Of a stretch of 64,000 nucleotides of DNA, positions 42,963-51,218 are shown one piece after another. The translations under genes and the position numbers were made by a program. Source of the stretch: Armatimonadota bacterium. GTDB lineage: Bacteria; Armatimonadota; DTGP01; JAKQQT01. The stretch spans positions 1 to 64,000 of the forward strand of contig DASXVS010000042.1 of NCBI GenBank assembly GCA_036504095.1, read 5' to 3'. Positions within the stretch are counted from its first letter, which is position 1. Every line of letters begins with the position of its first letter. Under the pieces are notes generated by a model. The model did no database searches. It was not told the origin of the DNA and saw only the letters and a list, made by a program, of their open reading frames with translations.

Positions 42963-43397
42963 TCATAAGCAGGGTAGTGCAGCCAACCAGTCAATGCCGA
43001 TGACGGAACATACTGACCGCAAGCACTCTACGTTCCACTCAAGCACAGCGTGCCAATCTTCGAAGCACGGGCTTACGACGAAGCCCACTTTGTCTTCAAA
43101 CTCATCCACCGTCATCCTTGCTCCAATGAATGACCGAATATTATCGACCAGTTCAGATAGCCGCATTCTGGAACTGCCCTTTAAGTCCCCTTCCGTAAAT
43201 AGCCAAACTGGATCGATTCTGAGTAAGGAGCACAGCTTGGATACTTCGGCGAGAGAAAGGCAAGTCTCCAGTTCATCGTCGAAAGTCTCCAGATCGTAAT
43301 ACGATGGCACACTAATCCCAAGTGCGGCTGCGACTTCCCTTTCGGTCTTGCCCGACAGCTCACGAGCTAGTTTTAGCTTACTTCCGAGGGAGCCCAT
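42963..43397 (-). CDS. RHS cassette 7: helix-turn-helix (XRE-like) candidate immunity protein
   Basis: 144 residues. SKLKLARELSGKTEREVAAALGISVPSYYDLE is a lambda-repressor-type helix-turn-helix. The C-terminal half is acidic (VDNIRSFIGARMTVDEFEDK and WHAVLEWNVECLRSVCSVIG). It lies downstream of the tip at 43545, the immunity position. It may be an HTH-containing immunity protein or a regulator carried with the cassette. Confidence 0.6.
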   Translation of the reverse strand: MGSLGSKLKLARELSGKTEREVAAALGISVPSYYDLETFDDELETCLSLAEVSKLCSLLRIDPVWLFTEGDLKGSSRMRLSELVDNIRSFIGARMTVDEFEDKVGFVVSPCFEDWHAVLEWNVECLRSVCSVIGIDWLAALPCL

Positions 43398-43544
43398 TTA
43401 TACCTCCAAGTGCCGTCAGATCCGTCGGCATATGCGTTGCGCTTTGCCTCGGGCAACCGCGGGTCACCGCATGAGGCACCCTGATCTGCGACCCCCATAT
43501 GTCAGTCCGCTAGGTAGAGCATTCTGACACGTATTCAACGGGCG

Positions 43545-43964
43545 TCACGCCTTAGTATTTGGTCGTTTTCCGCCAGCCTTGTAGTATGTTTCTGGGAACC
43601 AAATACAACTGAGATCGAACGTTGAACCAAACGTAGCGATGATTTCGGTAACCACTGCCCTAAAGACAGGGACTCGCGGCTTGGGCCAAGGGTCATCGGC
43701 AGATTGGTCATTTTTGGGAGGCCGTTTCTGGTTAGGCCACGGCTTCTTCGCGTTCGGCGGATATCTCCCTCCCTTATCGCAGTCGTAGTGATCCCAGTGG
43801 CCGTTGTCTTCCGGGTGCGGATACCATTTGGCACGTGATTTGGGATTCTGGCAATAATCTCCTCGTGAATCTGAACCCGTTGGCCAATTGCGATTCCAGC
43901 CCGGCGGACGCCTGCCCGGCTTCGGAAGATACGGATCCAGTCCGCTCGGATCGATCCCGTTCAC
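43545..43964 (-). CDS. RHS cassette 7: core end and tip with His/Asp-rich motif
   Basis: The frame is open from 44159 and upstream encodes LPWAGTVTATNTDSETGYIL and the core, but has no start codon. It begins directly after the stop of the cassette 6 immunity gene. The tip includes SRAKWYPHPEDNGHWDHYDC, resembling the His-Asp-rich terminal domains of some polymorphic nuclease toxins. It ends in a short hydrophobic stretch (AVVTEIIATFGSTFDLSC). The toxin activity is inferred. Confidence 0.6.
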   Translation of the reverse strand: MNGIDPSGLDPYLPKPGRRPPGWNRNWPTGSDSRGDYCQNPKSRAKWYPHPEDNGHWDHYDCDKGGRYPPNAKKPWPNQKRPPKNDQSADDPWPKPRVPVFRAVVTEIIATFGSTFDLSCIWFPETYYKAGGKRPNTKA

Positions 43965-44154
43965 AGGGTCGCCGCCGACGTAGCCGTACAGGTTGATCCC
44001 GCCGTGGTAGCCGATGGGGTCCCGGGTCAGCCACCGGCCCGTAGCGGGATCGTAGTAGGGGTGGCCGCAAAGGATGTAGCCCGTCTCGCTGTCCGTGTTC
44101 GTCGCCGTTACCGTGCCCGCCCATGGGAGCTGCCCAAATCGGTCGGGACCTTCG

Positions 44155-44547
44155 TTACCTCATGCGAAAGAACCTCGGCAAAATGACTGCAATCCCGATC
44201 ATATATATAACCCACGTGGCGCCTGATGATGCGAGCGTCGAACGTGGTGTGCGCTGGCACGCGAGCAACGCCGTCGCCGCCATCGCCCATACAATGGCGA
44301 ATCCGTAATAGAACGGGCGCGAAACGATGAACCGCCGGTCGGATTGGGGTGTTTCTACCTGAGAGCTCTCACGCCGATTGGAGAGGACATATGCGCGCAT
44401 AACGTAGACGTCCCAGACCGCCACGATCAAGAGCACTATTGGAAGGACTACTGCGCCCGACACACCAGCGGTGATCGCGACACTAAACCCCAGCATGGCC
44501 ACCAGCCCGCCCACAATCCACAACTTTACTGCATCAGATCTCAGCAT
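44155..44547 (-). CDS. RHS cassette 6: small membrane protein, candidate immunity
   Basis: 130 residues with four predicted membrane helices (LWIVGGLVAMLGFSVAITAG, VVLPIVLLIVAVWDVYV, YYGFAIVWAMAATALLAC, ATWVIYMIGIAVILP). It follows the cassette 6 tip by 40 bases. A membrane immunity protein would suit a toxin acting at the inner membrane or periplasm; no family was recognised. Confidence 0.55.
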   Translation of the reverse strand: MLRSDAVKLWIVGGLVAMLGFSVAITAGVSGAVVLPIVLLIVAVWDVYVMRAYVLSNRRESSQVETPQSDRRFIVSRPFYYGFAIVWAMAATALLACQRTPRSTLASSGATWVIYMIGIAVILPRFFRMR

Positions 44548-44587
44548 CAGCTACGCCTTACCCTCGATTGGCCGAGCACTTCGCCAA

Positions 44588-45133
44588 CTAGCCAAAGTGC
44601 TTGCGCCAGATCAGCTTCCCCCAGTTAACCAGTTGACCCGCAGTTTCAGTGATGTCCAACTGAAGGCTAAAACTCTTTCCTTGGTTGGCGACAGCACCAA
44701 TGCAGCCATATTTCGGACTAATGCCGTACTCCATTTCCCTATATGGGAGTTCCATATAGGTCCATGGTTCGAAAAAGTTGATATAGCTCGGATATACTAC
44801 TCCCCTCGCATTCACCCCGTCCGGCCAAGAGACGCACGCTGAACCGCCATGTGCGCCAGCGAGCGCTGCGTACGCGTAATTGGACCTCGATACTCCAGTT
44901 CTGAGGGGAGATTTGGGATCTGCCCAACCGTTGAAGGTCGGGCCGGCCGAAGCCCCAAGCCCGTACCCGCTGTTGCCGTTCACGCTGAGACGCAGACCGA
45001 TGTGCGTGCCCCCGCACTGAGTATGGTCCGTGACGACTCCACAGTCGGCTCCGAGACCGAAAATGGCCGCGAAAGCGTTCACGCTTACCCCAACATAGCT
45101 GCCTTCGAATCCGCTCGGGTCCGCCCCGTTCAC
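44588..45133 (-). CDS. RHS cassette 6: core end and Gly/aromatic-rich tip
   Basis: The frame is open to 45274 and encodes LQGHRYYDPATARWLTRDPI upstream, again without a start codon. It abuts the stop of the cassette 5 immunity gene. The tip has SYVGVSVNAFAAIFGLGADC, SVNGNSGYGLGASAGPTFNG and NYAYAALAGAHGGSACVSW, alternating small and aromatic residues that suggest beta structure. Toxin class unknown. Confidence 0.55.
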   Translation of the reverse strand: MNGADPSGFEGSYVGVSVNAFAAIFGLGADCGVVTDHTQCGGTHIGLRLSVNGNSGYGLGASAGPTFNGWADPKSPLRTGVSRSNYAYAALAGAHGGSACVSWPDGVNARGVVYPSYINFFEPWTYMELPYREMEYGISPKYGCIGAVANQGKSFSLQLDITETAGQLVNWGKLIWRKHFG

Positions 45134-45274
45134 CGGGTCGCCGCCAACGTACCCGTACAGGTTGATGCCGCCGTTGTAGCCGATGGGATCGCGGGTAAGC
45201 CAGCGGGCGGTTGCGGGGTCGTAGTAGCGATGGCCTTGCAGGCGTTCGTGGTTACAGCGACTTCGCTCCGTTTT

Positions 45275-45847
45275 TCAGGAGTCGCAATCCGTTTGGGCCT
45301 TGCGACCTTCTTCGCCCGGACGTGCCCGCACAACCATATACAGGTGAAGCACCAAACCCAGGAGCGCTCCGCTGAACATGTTCGGGACGAAGGTATGCAT
45401 TACTATCCACCAAACCTGGTCGGCGGTCGTTCCTGGTGGTTGCCCGGCCAACGTGCCCGCCCTAAGGACTCGCCATGCCGAGACCGCGAGGCCGGACACG
45501 ACGGCGCCACCAGTTGCCAACGCGACCGCCCGCGCGAATGACCATAGGGTTGATCGCGCGTGCAGAATGGCTAGTTCGCCGCACGACACGATGATGGCGC
45601 CTGCCAAGCCTGCTACGGCACAGCCAGTGATCGCAACAGGATACGGGCTTTCACCGGGCTCTGAAGCAACGCAAAACCATCCCCAGAAGAGCCAACCCAG
45701 GGGTATACCCATCAAAGCGCCCCATAGGGCCCCGAGCAGACCACGTCCGAGGACCCAGGCAGCCATACGCCAGAAAATGGGTGGGAGGACGGGCCAATCA
45801 AATAGCTCGCGCGTCAACCCATCAGGAAGCACTCTTTTGAATAACAT
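45275..45847 (-). CDS. RHS cassette 5: multi-pass membrane protein, candidate immunity
   Basis: 190 residues with about four membrane helices (LLGALWGALMGIPLGWLFWG, PVAITGCAVAGLAGAIIVSC, AVALATGGAVVSGLAVSAW, MFSGALLGLVLHLYMVV). It lies six bases downstream of the cassette 5 tip. No family recognised. Its TGA is in frame with the cassette 6 core, so the junction lies exactly at the stop. Confidence 0.55.
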   Translation of the reverse strand: MLFKRVLPDGLTRELFDWPVLPPIFWRMAAWVLGRGLLGALWGALMGIPLGWLFWGWFCVASEPGESPYPVAITGCAVAGLAGAIIVSCGELAILHARSTLWSFARAVALATGGAVVSGLAVSAWRVLRAGTLAGQPPGTTADQVWWIVMHTFVPNMFSGALLGLVLHLYMVVRARPGEEGRKAQTDCDS

Positions 45848-45852
45848 ACGTG

Positions 45853-46329
45853 CTACTGTCCTTCCGGACCTTCCGCGGCGCCATTGAACTGGTTGAACAG
45901 CGATTTGGGCGTCTCAACGCTTTGCGTATTCCTTGAGAACCCGGGCATAATGGAACTCAGTTTGTCGCGCGCCCAGTCAGCGCAATTGTATTCCTGCGCA
46001 TCATACAAGGGATGCGGCCCTATAAAAGCCCCCCGAAGCTTCTTCACATCTCCCCTGGTGATGGAAACCGGATTCGATACCTTTCCGGTAGGCTTCTTAT
46101 GCGTTTCCACAACGGCTCCCGGCCCTGTTGACTGCGAACTGCACATGTCCGCCGGCTTTTGAGGGTAGAATCCCCAGTAGCACGAGTGCAGCATGCCCTT
46201 GTCATCGTGCCACTCGACCTCTATGGTGACGTGGCTACCGGTCAAGCCGGCCGGCCCCCCTTCAGACTGGATAAGGCGCACCTTTTCTAGCCCCCAGGGA
46301 TCACTCCCGTTCACCGGGTCGCCGCTCAC
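45853..46329 (-). CDS. RHS cassette 5: tip with possible Cys-protease motif
   Basis: Core remnant SRDPIGYQGGINLYGYVSGD precedes the tip. In the tip, EVEWHDDKGMLHSCYWGFYP and EYNCADWARDKLSSIM stand out. The N-C-x-x-W sequence resembles the nucleophile segment of papain-like/NlpC-type effectors. A matching His cannot be assigned with confidence. The core is cut at about 46380 by a dispersed repeat. Confidence 0.5.
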   Translation of the reverse strand: MSGDPVNGSDPWGLEKVRLIQSEGGPAGLTGSHVTIEVEWHDDKGMLHSCYWGFYPQKPADMCSSQSTGPGAVVETHKKPTGKVSNPVSITRGDVKKLRGAFIGPHPLYDAQEYNCADWARDKLSSIMPGFSRNTQSVETPKSLFNQFNGAAEGPEGQ

Positions 46330-46380
46330 ATACCCGTATAGGTTGATACCGCCCTGGTAGCCGATGGGATCGCGGGAACT

Positions 46381-46588
46381 GGACGATGGAGGTTAGAAGA
46401 TGGATGTTGGACGATCCAAAGACCGACAGCCAACCTCCGCCACTATACCTAACCGTAGCCGTCAAAGCCCACTCCTGTGGCGATACCGTTCGCCCGATTG
46501 TAGTTCGCATAGGCGCCTGTCGGATCGAACCCGCAGAACGCTTTGCCGCGGTTTGGCGTCATTACCGACGAGAGGAACCGAGAACGAG
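46381..46588 (-). pseudogene. RHS cassette 5: interrupted core fragment with inserted repeat
   Basis: On the minus strand GKAFCGFDPTGAYANYNRAN then GIATGVGFDGYG and a stop resemble the RHS segment GVATNIGFDAFGARQ found in cassette 1. Between this and the core end at 46380 lies the repeat TGGACGATGGAGGTTAGAAG, also seen near 5056. The core was thus broken by repeat insertion with loss of about 40 codons. Confidence 0.45.
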
Positions 46589-47236
46589 CTACGGATTCTC
46601 CTCGTACGACCGGTTGAGTTCGTTTGATAGGGTGAGCTCTTCGGCGATCATCTCTTCCGGAACCGGTATGTTCAGATAGTCATAGTCATCGTGGGTGCCG
46701 ATACCAAACCGCACGCGTTCTCGCGCGGCGTTGAGGCACTCAGCAGTCAGTTGCTCACCAAACACCCGCACAGCCTCCGGCGTCGAAATGATCTTGAAAT
46801 ATACAAACTCACGAAAACCCGATTGGCAGGCCGGCCCATCCTGCCAATCGGTGGCAAGCCATGTGTGGACGATGATGAAAGAACCACCCAGGTCGGGCTC
46901 ACGTGCTTCCACGCAAACTTTCAGCCAAAAGTTGTCAACGAAAGCCGACAACGCCTGGTCCAGGAGGGGCACACCGGATTCCGTGAAAGGCTGCTCCGGC
47001 AACCCTCCCGGTGGGATCTCGCGCACTCGAGCAAACGCTCTGGCTAACCGGTAAACTGTCCTGTCCAGGAGCTCCCAGTTAGCCACAGTGTAACGGCGCT
47101 CATACCGGTCAGTGCCAGATTGAAAGGCGATATTGTACTCAAATTCCGCCGTCTCCGGCGATGCGGGGACTGGCGCCACCTCCAGGTATACGTCGCCATG
47201 TATCTCCTCGCCGTCACGCCAGTGCAGAATAGCCAT
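46589..47236 (-). CDS. RHS cassette 4: soluble candidate immunity protein, unrecognised
   Basis: About 215 residues from the ATG at 47236, preceded by TTGGAGGGAAG. The protein is acidic and without membrane segments (MAILHWRDGEEIHGDVYLEV, FVDNFWLKVCVEAREPDLGG, YFKIISTPEAVRVFGEQL). No known family was recognised. Its place right after the cassette 4 tip is the only evidence for immunity. Confidence 0.6.
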   Translation of the reverse strand: MAILHWRDGEEIHGDVYLEVAPVPASPETAEFEYNIAFQSGTDRYERRYTVANWELLDRTVYRLARAFARVREIPPGGLPEQPFTESGVPLLDQALSAFVDNFWLKVCVEAREPDLGGSFIIVHTWLATDWQDGPACQSGFREFVYFKIISTPEAVRVFGEQLTAECLNAARERVRFGIGTHDDYDYLNIPVPEEMIAEELTLSNELNRSYEENP

Positions 47237-47296
47237 CGGATTGCTTCCCTCCAAACCGTTTTCGAGCCGCAGTTCAGTCAGACACGAGTTCAGCGC

Positions 47297-48025
47297 CTAC
47301 CTGCCAGCGGCCCGACGCTGGGCTGCGATCTCGTCTGCCTTTTCCCTCGCAATTCTGTTCAGCTCTTTCCAACCGTGATTGGGATTGTTCCCCTTGTCGC
47401 AGCCCTTGAACTTTGCCTTGGCGCTCTCAATAGCCCGCTTGATTCGCTCTCTCAGCCCGGGATCGTTAGGTGGGAGACCGGCTCCACTTAGAGCATTCGA
47501 AATCGCCTTATGAGCCGCTGCATTCGCAGCCGTATTGTCACCTTGCCGCATCTTCTCCTTCGCCGCAGCCAGTGATCCGTGCGATGCTAAGGCCGCCGAT
47601 GGAATTGTTGGATGGAAATGGTCCCATATCGCCAACCCACCACACACGATTACGCCAACCCCAGCTGTAATCACAACGGCCCCGTCACCAACGGGATCGG
47701 CAGGCCCTCCGCCGACAATCTCTTCAGCCACGGCAGCTCTCAAAAAGAACTGCCCGGCCTCGAGCGCGAGAGAAGCGCTATACCCGCTCGGGTCGCTCCC
47801 GTTCACCGGGTCGCCGCCCACGTAGCCGTACAGGTTGATGCCGCCGTTGTAGCCGATAGGATCGCGGGTCAGCCATCTGCCCGTTGCGGGATCGTAGTAA
47901 CGGTGCGTCATCAGCACCAGGCCCGTGCCGGCGTCTGTGTAGGCGCCCCACTGACCCTGGTAGCCGAACGGTGCGGCGATGGTGTGGTTGCCTCCAGAAA
48001 AGGTCTCGTGCAGTTGGATCACCAA
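47297..48025 (-). CDS. RHS cassette 4: core end and helical basic tip
   Basis: 242 residues with a complete core end (FGYQGQWGAYTDAGTGLVLM onward). The tip begins ASLALEAGQFFLRAAVAEEI, has a hydrophobic stretch (DGAVVITAGVGVIVCGGLAI), and ends in a basic helical domain (RERIKRAIESAKAKFKGCDK, NHGWKELNRIAREKADEIAA). The final part suggests a nucleic-acid target, but the toxin family is not identified. A TTG start overlaps the end of the cassette 3 immunity gene by seven bases. Confidence 0.6.
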   Translation of the reverse strand: MVIQLHETFSGGNHTIAAPFGYQGQWGAYTDAGTGLVLMTHRYYDPATGRWLTRDPIGYNGGINLYGYVGGDPVNGSDPSGYSASLALEAGQFFLRAAVAEEIVGGGPADPVGDGAVVITAGVGVIVCGGLAIWDHFHPTIPSAALASHGSLAAAKEKMRQGDNTAANAAAHKAISNALSGAGLPPNDPGLRERIKRAIESAKAKFKGCDKGNNPNHGWKELNRIAREKADEIAAQRRAAGR

Positions 48026-49110
48026 CTCATCTGTACCGGATAACCGGGGAATTCCAATTCCTTCAGAGTCGACAGCTTTCGTAGGAACCGGCCTTCACAA
48101 TCAACGAGAACCAGGCCGCTGCCTCCAGGCGCACCCTCATCGCTTTGAAGGATTGCCATCCGCGTCCCATCAGGTGCGTATGCTACCACCTCGAAGATGG
48201 CCAACCGTGCCGACATGAGGATTCGGCTTGTGTGACTGGCGAGATCGTAGCGTCGAATGCTCTTGCCCCCTTGGCGGAAAGGACCTTCAATCACGGTCAG
48301 AAATCTCCCATCGGGAGACCATGCTGGGCTCTCTCCACGGCCTAGTCTCTGGCGCTTCCTGCCGTCCGGCCGCACGATCCATACGTCGCTGTGATGCAGC
48401 GAATGCCCAGCGCTGTCCTTTCCCATCACCGTAAACGCAATGCTGTCCCCGAGCGGCGACCATGCCACGCTACAAAACCCGTTTGGAAAGTCACTACTGG
48501 TGGCAAGCACTTGCCGGGCCCGCGAGGTCAAGTCATATACAGTTAACCGCTCGTTGCTCGCGATAGCGACACGGCGGCCATCAGGCGACCAGGCAACCGA
48601 TCCCAGGTGAATGTCATGCAAAGTGTCATCGTCCGGTTCAGGCAGATCAGTACCCCGCCCGAAGGCTTGCTTTGCCCCATTGTACGGGTAGACGGCGAAG
48701 CCAGCGGGGTCTACCGTCAGCACTCGCCGGCGGTCCGCCGACCAATGCACAGTTATCACGCTGCCGCCCCTTGAAAGCGCAGCTAACTTTCGATTCGGAA
48801 GCGCCGAGGCTTTGACACCGAAGACAACCGATGGATTCGTTCTCGTTCCGTAGAAGGGATCAACAACGAGAAGAATCGGAGTACGGGCCGATACCTGGCG
48901 AGCCTTTGAGTAGACATTACGTGCATCGGATGCCGCGGCCACTTGAGGTAGCACCCCCGGCGTAACGAACACACACAGGATGACCGTCACGGCGTACAGC
49001 CAGGGCCGATTCGCCGCCAACACCCAGCGTTCGTTCGACTCTGGCCGTTCTGGTGTCCGCGTCACGCAAGCTGTGCTGCCTGAAGTGCCTGACGAGCTAC
49101 TTGGTATCAT
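48019..49110 (-). CDS. RHS cassette 3: membrane-anchored TolB-like propeller, candidate immunity
   Basis: About 363 residues from the ATG at 49110, overlapping the cassette 3 tip by 14 bases. The frame could start at 49170. One membrane helix (LYAVTVILCVFVTPGVLPQV) is followed by WD40/TolB-like blades: VAWSPDGRRVAIASNERLTV, SVAWSPLGDSIAFTVMG, DVWIVRPDGRKRQRLGRGES, PAWSPDGRFLTVIEG. It occupies the immunity slot of a cell-wall-hydrolase-like tip. A periplasmic propeller as immunity protein would be unusual; it may instead be cargo. Confidence 0.6.
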   Translation of the reverse strand: MIPSSSSGTSGSTACVTRTPERPESNERWVLAANRPWLYAVTVILCVFVTPGVLPQVAAASDARNVYSKARQVSARTPILLVVDPFYGTRTNPSVVFGVKASALPNRKLAALSRGGSVITVHWSADRRRVLTVDPAGFAVYPYNGAKQAFGRGTDLPEPDDDTLHDIHLGSVAWSPDGRRVAIASNERLTVYDLTSRARQVLATSSDFPNGFCSVAWSPLGDSIAFTVMGKDSAGHSLHHSDVWIVRPDGRKRQRLGRGESPAWSPDGRFLTVIEGPFRQGGKSIRRYDLASHTSRILMSARLAIFEVVAYAPDGTRMAILQSDEGAPGGSGLVLVDCEGRFLRKLSTLKELEFPGYPVQMSW

Positions 49111-49594
49111 CTTTCGGCCTTCCCCATACCTGAACCCAAGGCAGAATGGAACCAATGCTACGGTACACATGCCTCTGGGGTTCGTGACCGCCTAGAGATG
49201 CCTCGTAGACGATATAGACAGTTGTGCAGTACGTCCTACCCTTCTTGCCTTTCCGTCTTCTAGCTTCGGTCCCCCCAAATATGCTGACGTGGCCGTGTCC
49301 GTCTGTTACCAAAACGTCCCCTGATTGCATCGTTCCATCGCTAATCTTGCCCTGTGACCAACGCTTATTGGTCTTGATGTAGTGCGAGATACTGCCAGAG
49401 CCAACGCTAGGATAACGGTTGTCATCTTCACCCACAACGTAGTGAGTAAACCTTCCACAGTCCGTAGTGTCTACTCGGGCGTTTGGGTCGCGTCGATAGT
49501 GATCGAGATTACTAATCGCGTCTCTGGCCCGGTTGAGACGTTCTGCTGCTGTCAGCCCGCTCGGGTCGCTCCCGTTCACCGGGTCCCCGCCCAC
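49097..49594 (-). CDS. RHS cassette 3: tip with NlpC/P60-like features
   Basis: About 150 residues after the core end. DTTDCGRFTHYVVGEDDNRY supplies a Cys, and SGDVLVTDGHGHVSIFGG supplies the His of an NlpC/P60-like fold. Such tips usually cut peptide bonds of peptidoglycan. The upstream core carries a TGA (49646-49648), so a start at the GTG (49594) or stop bypass would be needed. The last codons overlap the start of the next gene. Confidence 0.65.
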   Translation of the reverse strand: MGGDPVNGSDPSGLTAAERLNRARDAISNLDHYRRDPNARVDTTDCGRFTHYVVGEDDNRYPSVGSGSISHYIKTNKRWSQGKISDGTMQSGDVLVTDGHGHVSIFGGTEARRRKGKKGRTYCTTVYIVYEASLGGHEPQRHVYRSIGSILPWVQVWGRPKDDTK

Positions 49595-49645
49595 GTAGCC
49601 GTACAGGTTGATGCCGCCGTTGTAGCCGATGGGATCGCGGGTTAG

Positions 49646-49900
49646 TCATCTGCCGGTGGCGGGGTCGTAGTAGCGGTGGCCTTGCAGGACCAGGCCGGTC
49701 TCGCTGTCCGTATAGCTGCCCCACGCGCCCTGGTACTGGAACGGGGAGGCGATGGTGGGGTTCCATCGACCGGAGACGCGATCAGACACCATCAACACTG
49801 AGCCTGAACAACGTCGGGATACCCTATCGTCCATGCGATAAGCTGATAATCCGACCATCCCATTTGGAGATTTTGGCCTCAGCGACCCCGCCCTTGACAA
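49646..49900 (-). pseudogene. RHS cassette 3: core fragment truncated by TGA
   Basis: The frame reads PFQYQGAWGSYTDSETGLVL then QGHRYYDPATGR and TGA, exactly where other cores have the Trp of GRWLTRDP (TGG to TGA). The frame continues downstream as LTRDPIGYNGG into the tip. The first 40 residues (MSRAGSLRPKSPNGMVGL...) are not RHS-like. Confidence 0.7.
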
Positions 49901-50198
49901 TCACCCACCCGAGGCTAGTCTTCCCCACTGGGCCTCTGTACGGGAATGTACCGGTAACCGTCCAGATATCGCCGTGCAACCTGGCTCTGAATGGCTTCTC
50001 CCTGGCGATTCGGCCCGCTCCCAATAGCGGTATCCATACGGCCTCCGCAACCCGCTTGGCGGTCGCCGCGTCGGGCACGTAGCCTTCCGTTGGACCGTGC
50101 CAGCCCTGTGGTTGCCTGCCGTAGGCTGTTGTCAAAGGTATTAGGGCGCATGAGAACAGCACCATCACGCACACCCGCACTATTCGCGTCGATTTCAT
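49824..50198 (-). CDS. RHS cassette 2: NTF2-fold immunity protein, exported
   Basis: 124 residues with signal peptide VCVMVLFSCALIPLTTAYG. The mature part (VPDAATAKRVAEAVWIPLLG, KPFRARLHGDIWTVTGTFP, KGGVAEAKISKWDGRIISLS) matches the NTF2-fold immunity family (YbbC/YhhH type) found with polymorphic toxins. Export implies protection in the periplasm. It lies 48 bases after the DUF4329-like tip. It overlaps the start of the unrelated part of cassette 3. Confidence 0.8.
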   Translation of the reverse strand: MKSTRIVRVCVMVLFSCALIPLTTAYGRQPQGWHGPTEGYVPDAATAKRVAEAVWIPLLGAGRIAREKPFRARLHGDIWTVTGTFPYRGPVGKTSLGWVIVKGGVAEAKISKWDGRIISLSHGR

Positions 50199-50246
50199 CG
50201 CGTCCCCCCCAAATCAGCTTGACCGAATCAACCGTCGTTATAAGAA

Positions 50247-50879
50247 CTACTTTGGAGCGACCGTCCCTACCACGATTACGCGCCCTGGCCCCTTCTTCTT
50301 GGGATCCGGATCGTATCGCTTGATCTTTCCTTGCGGTGTACCCAGGAAACCGGGCCAGCCGTTCGTCGTGTTGTCTTGTTTGTCGGTAGGTGAAAAGTTT
50401 GCGTATTCACCAGGGTTCCATTTCGGGCAATTTCCGTGCGTATGGTAATCCGCAGCCGCCCTGTTCGGATTGGTATCCAACGCAGCTCCGCCATCGGTGC
50501 CCATCAATGGCACTGGAGCCGTGTAGGAATAGGAACCATCCCTATTCTTATAGATAAAACCTGCGTATTCCCGATCTTCTCTGATTGACTTCGGGTTAAT
50601 GTCCCGTATCGCCTGCTTTCCACACGCGTTCAAAGATTTATACTTGTCGCCTGGCTTGAGTCCACTGGGGTCGCTTCTGTTCACCGGGTCTCCGCCCACG
50701 TACCCGTACAGATTGATGCCGCCGTTGTAGCCGATGGGATCGCGCGTTAGCCATCTGCCGGTGGCGGGATCGTAGTAGCGGTGGCCACACAGCACCAGGC
50801 CGGTGGTGGTCTCCGCGTCGGTGTAGTAGCCCCACTGGCCGCTGTAACCGTAAGGATCGTTGTTCGGGTTGCCGGCCAA
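50247..50879 (-). CDS. RHS cassette 2: core end and DUF4329/JAB-like tip
   Basis: 210 residues from a TTG; the core frame stays open to about 50930. After the standard core the tip has KSLNACGKQAIRDINPKSIR, SYTAPVPLMGTDGGAALD, then DYHTHGNCPKWNPGEYANFS with FSPTD. The H-x-H plus S-x-x-D arrangement is the metal site of JAB-like/DUF4329 polymorphic toxins, followed by GFLGTPQGKIKRYDPDP as in that family. Predicted to be a metal-dependent peptidase- or deaminase-type effector; the target is unknown. Confidence 0.75.
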   Translation of the reverse strand: MAGNPNNDPYGYSGQWGYYTDAETTTGLVLCGHRYYDPATGRWLTRDPIGYNGGINLYGYVGGDPVNRSDPSGLKPGDKYKSLNACGKQAIRDINPKSIREDREYAGFIYKNRDGSYSYTAPVPLMGTDGGAALDTNPNRAAADYHTHGNCPKWNPGEYANFSPTDKQDNTTNGWPGFLGTPQGKIKRYDPDPKKKGPGRVIVVGTVAPK

Positions 50880-50968
50880 CCTGGCGCCGTACGCGTCATA
50901 GATGTCGTTGGTGACGACGTTCTTGCTTTACGCGGCTACGACCGCGGATGGCTACGCGTCTTGGCGCT

Positions 50969-51160
50969 TCAGTTAGCGTTGGGTGGCCCGCCCCTCCATT
51001 TCATCACAAGCACGCGTACGCCGACGCACACCACGGCGAAGGTGAGCACCACAGCGGGTCCAGATTCGCTGATGACTGGGATGGACGTCAGTGCCATGAA
51101 GAGCACGAAGATGATCCCAACTGTTATGAACGCGCCCACCCAGTCATAGTCTTTCCACAC
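50969..51160 (-). CDS. RHS cassette 1: small two-helix membrane protein, candidate immunity
   Basis: 63 residues with two hydrophobic helices (AFITVGIIFVLFMALTSIPV and AVVLTFAVVCVGVRVLVM). It sits 58 bases after the cassette 1 tip. No family was recognised; size and position fit a membrane immunity protein. Confidence 0.5.
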   Translation of the reverse strand: MWKDYDWVGAFITVGIIFVLFMALTSIPVISESGPAVVLTFAVVCVGVRVLVMKWRGGPPNAN

Positions 51161-51218
51161 CGAGGAGATCTCCTTTGTGCCCAGTAGCAGAGGGAGGCGC
51201 TGCTACCGGGCATAGAGG

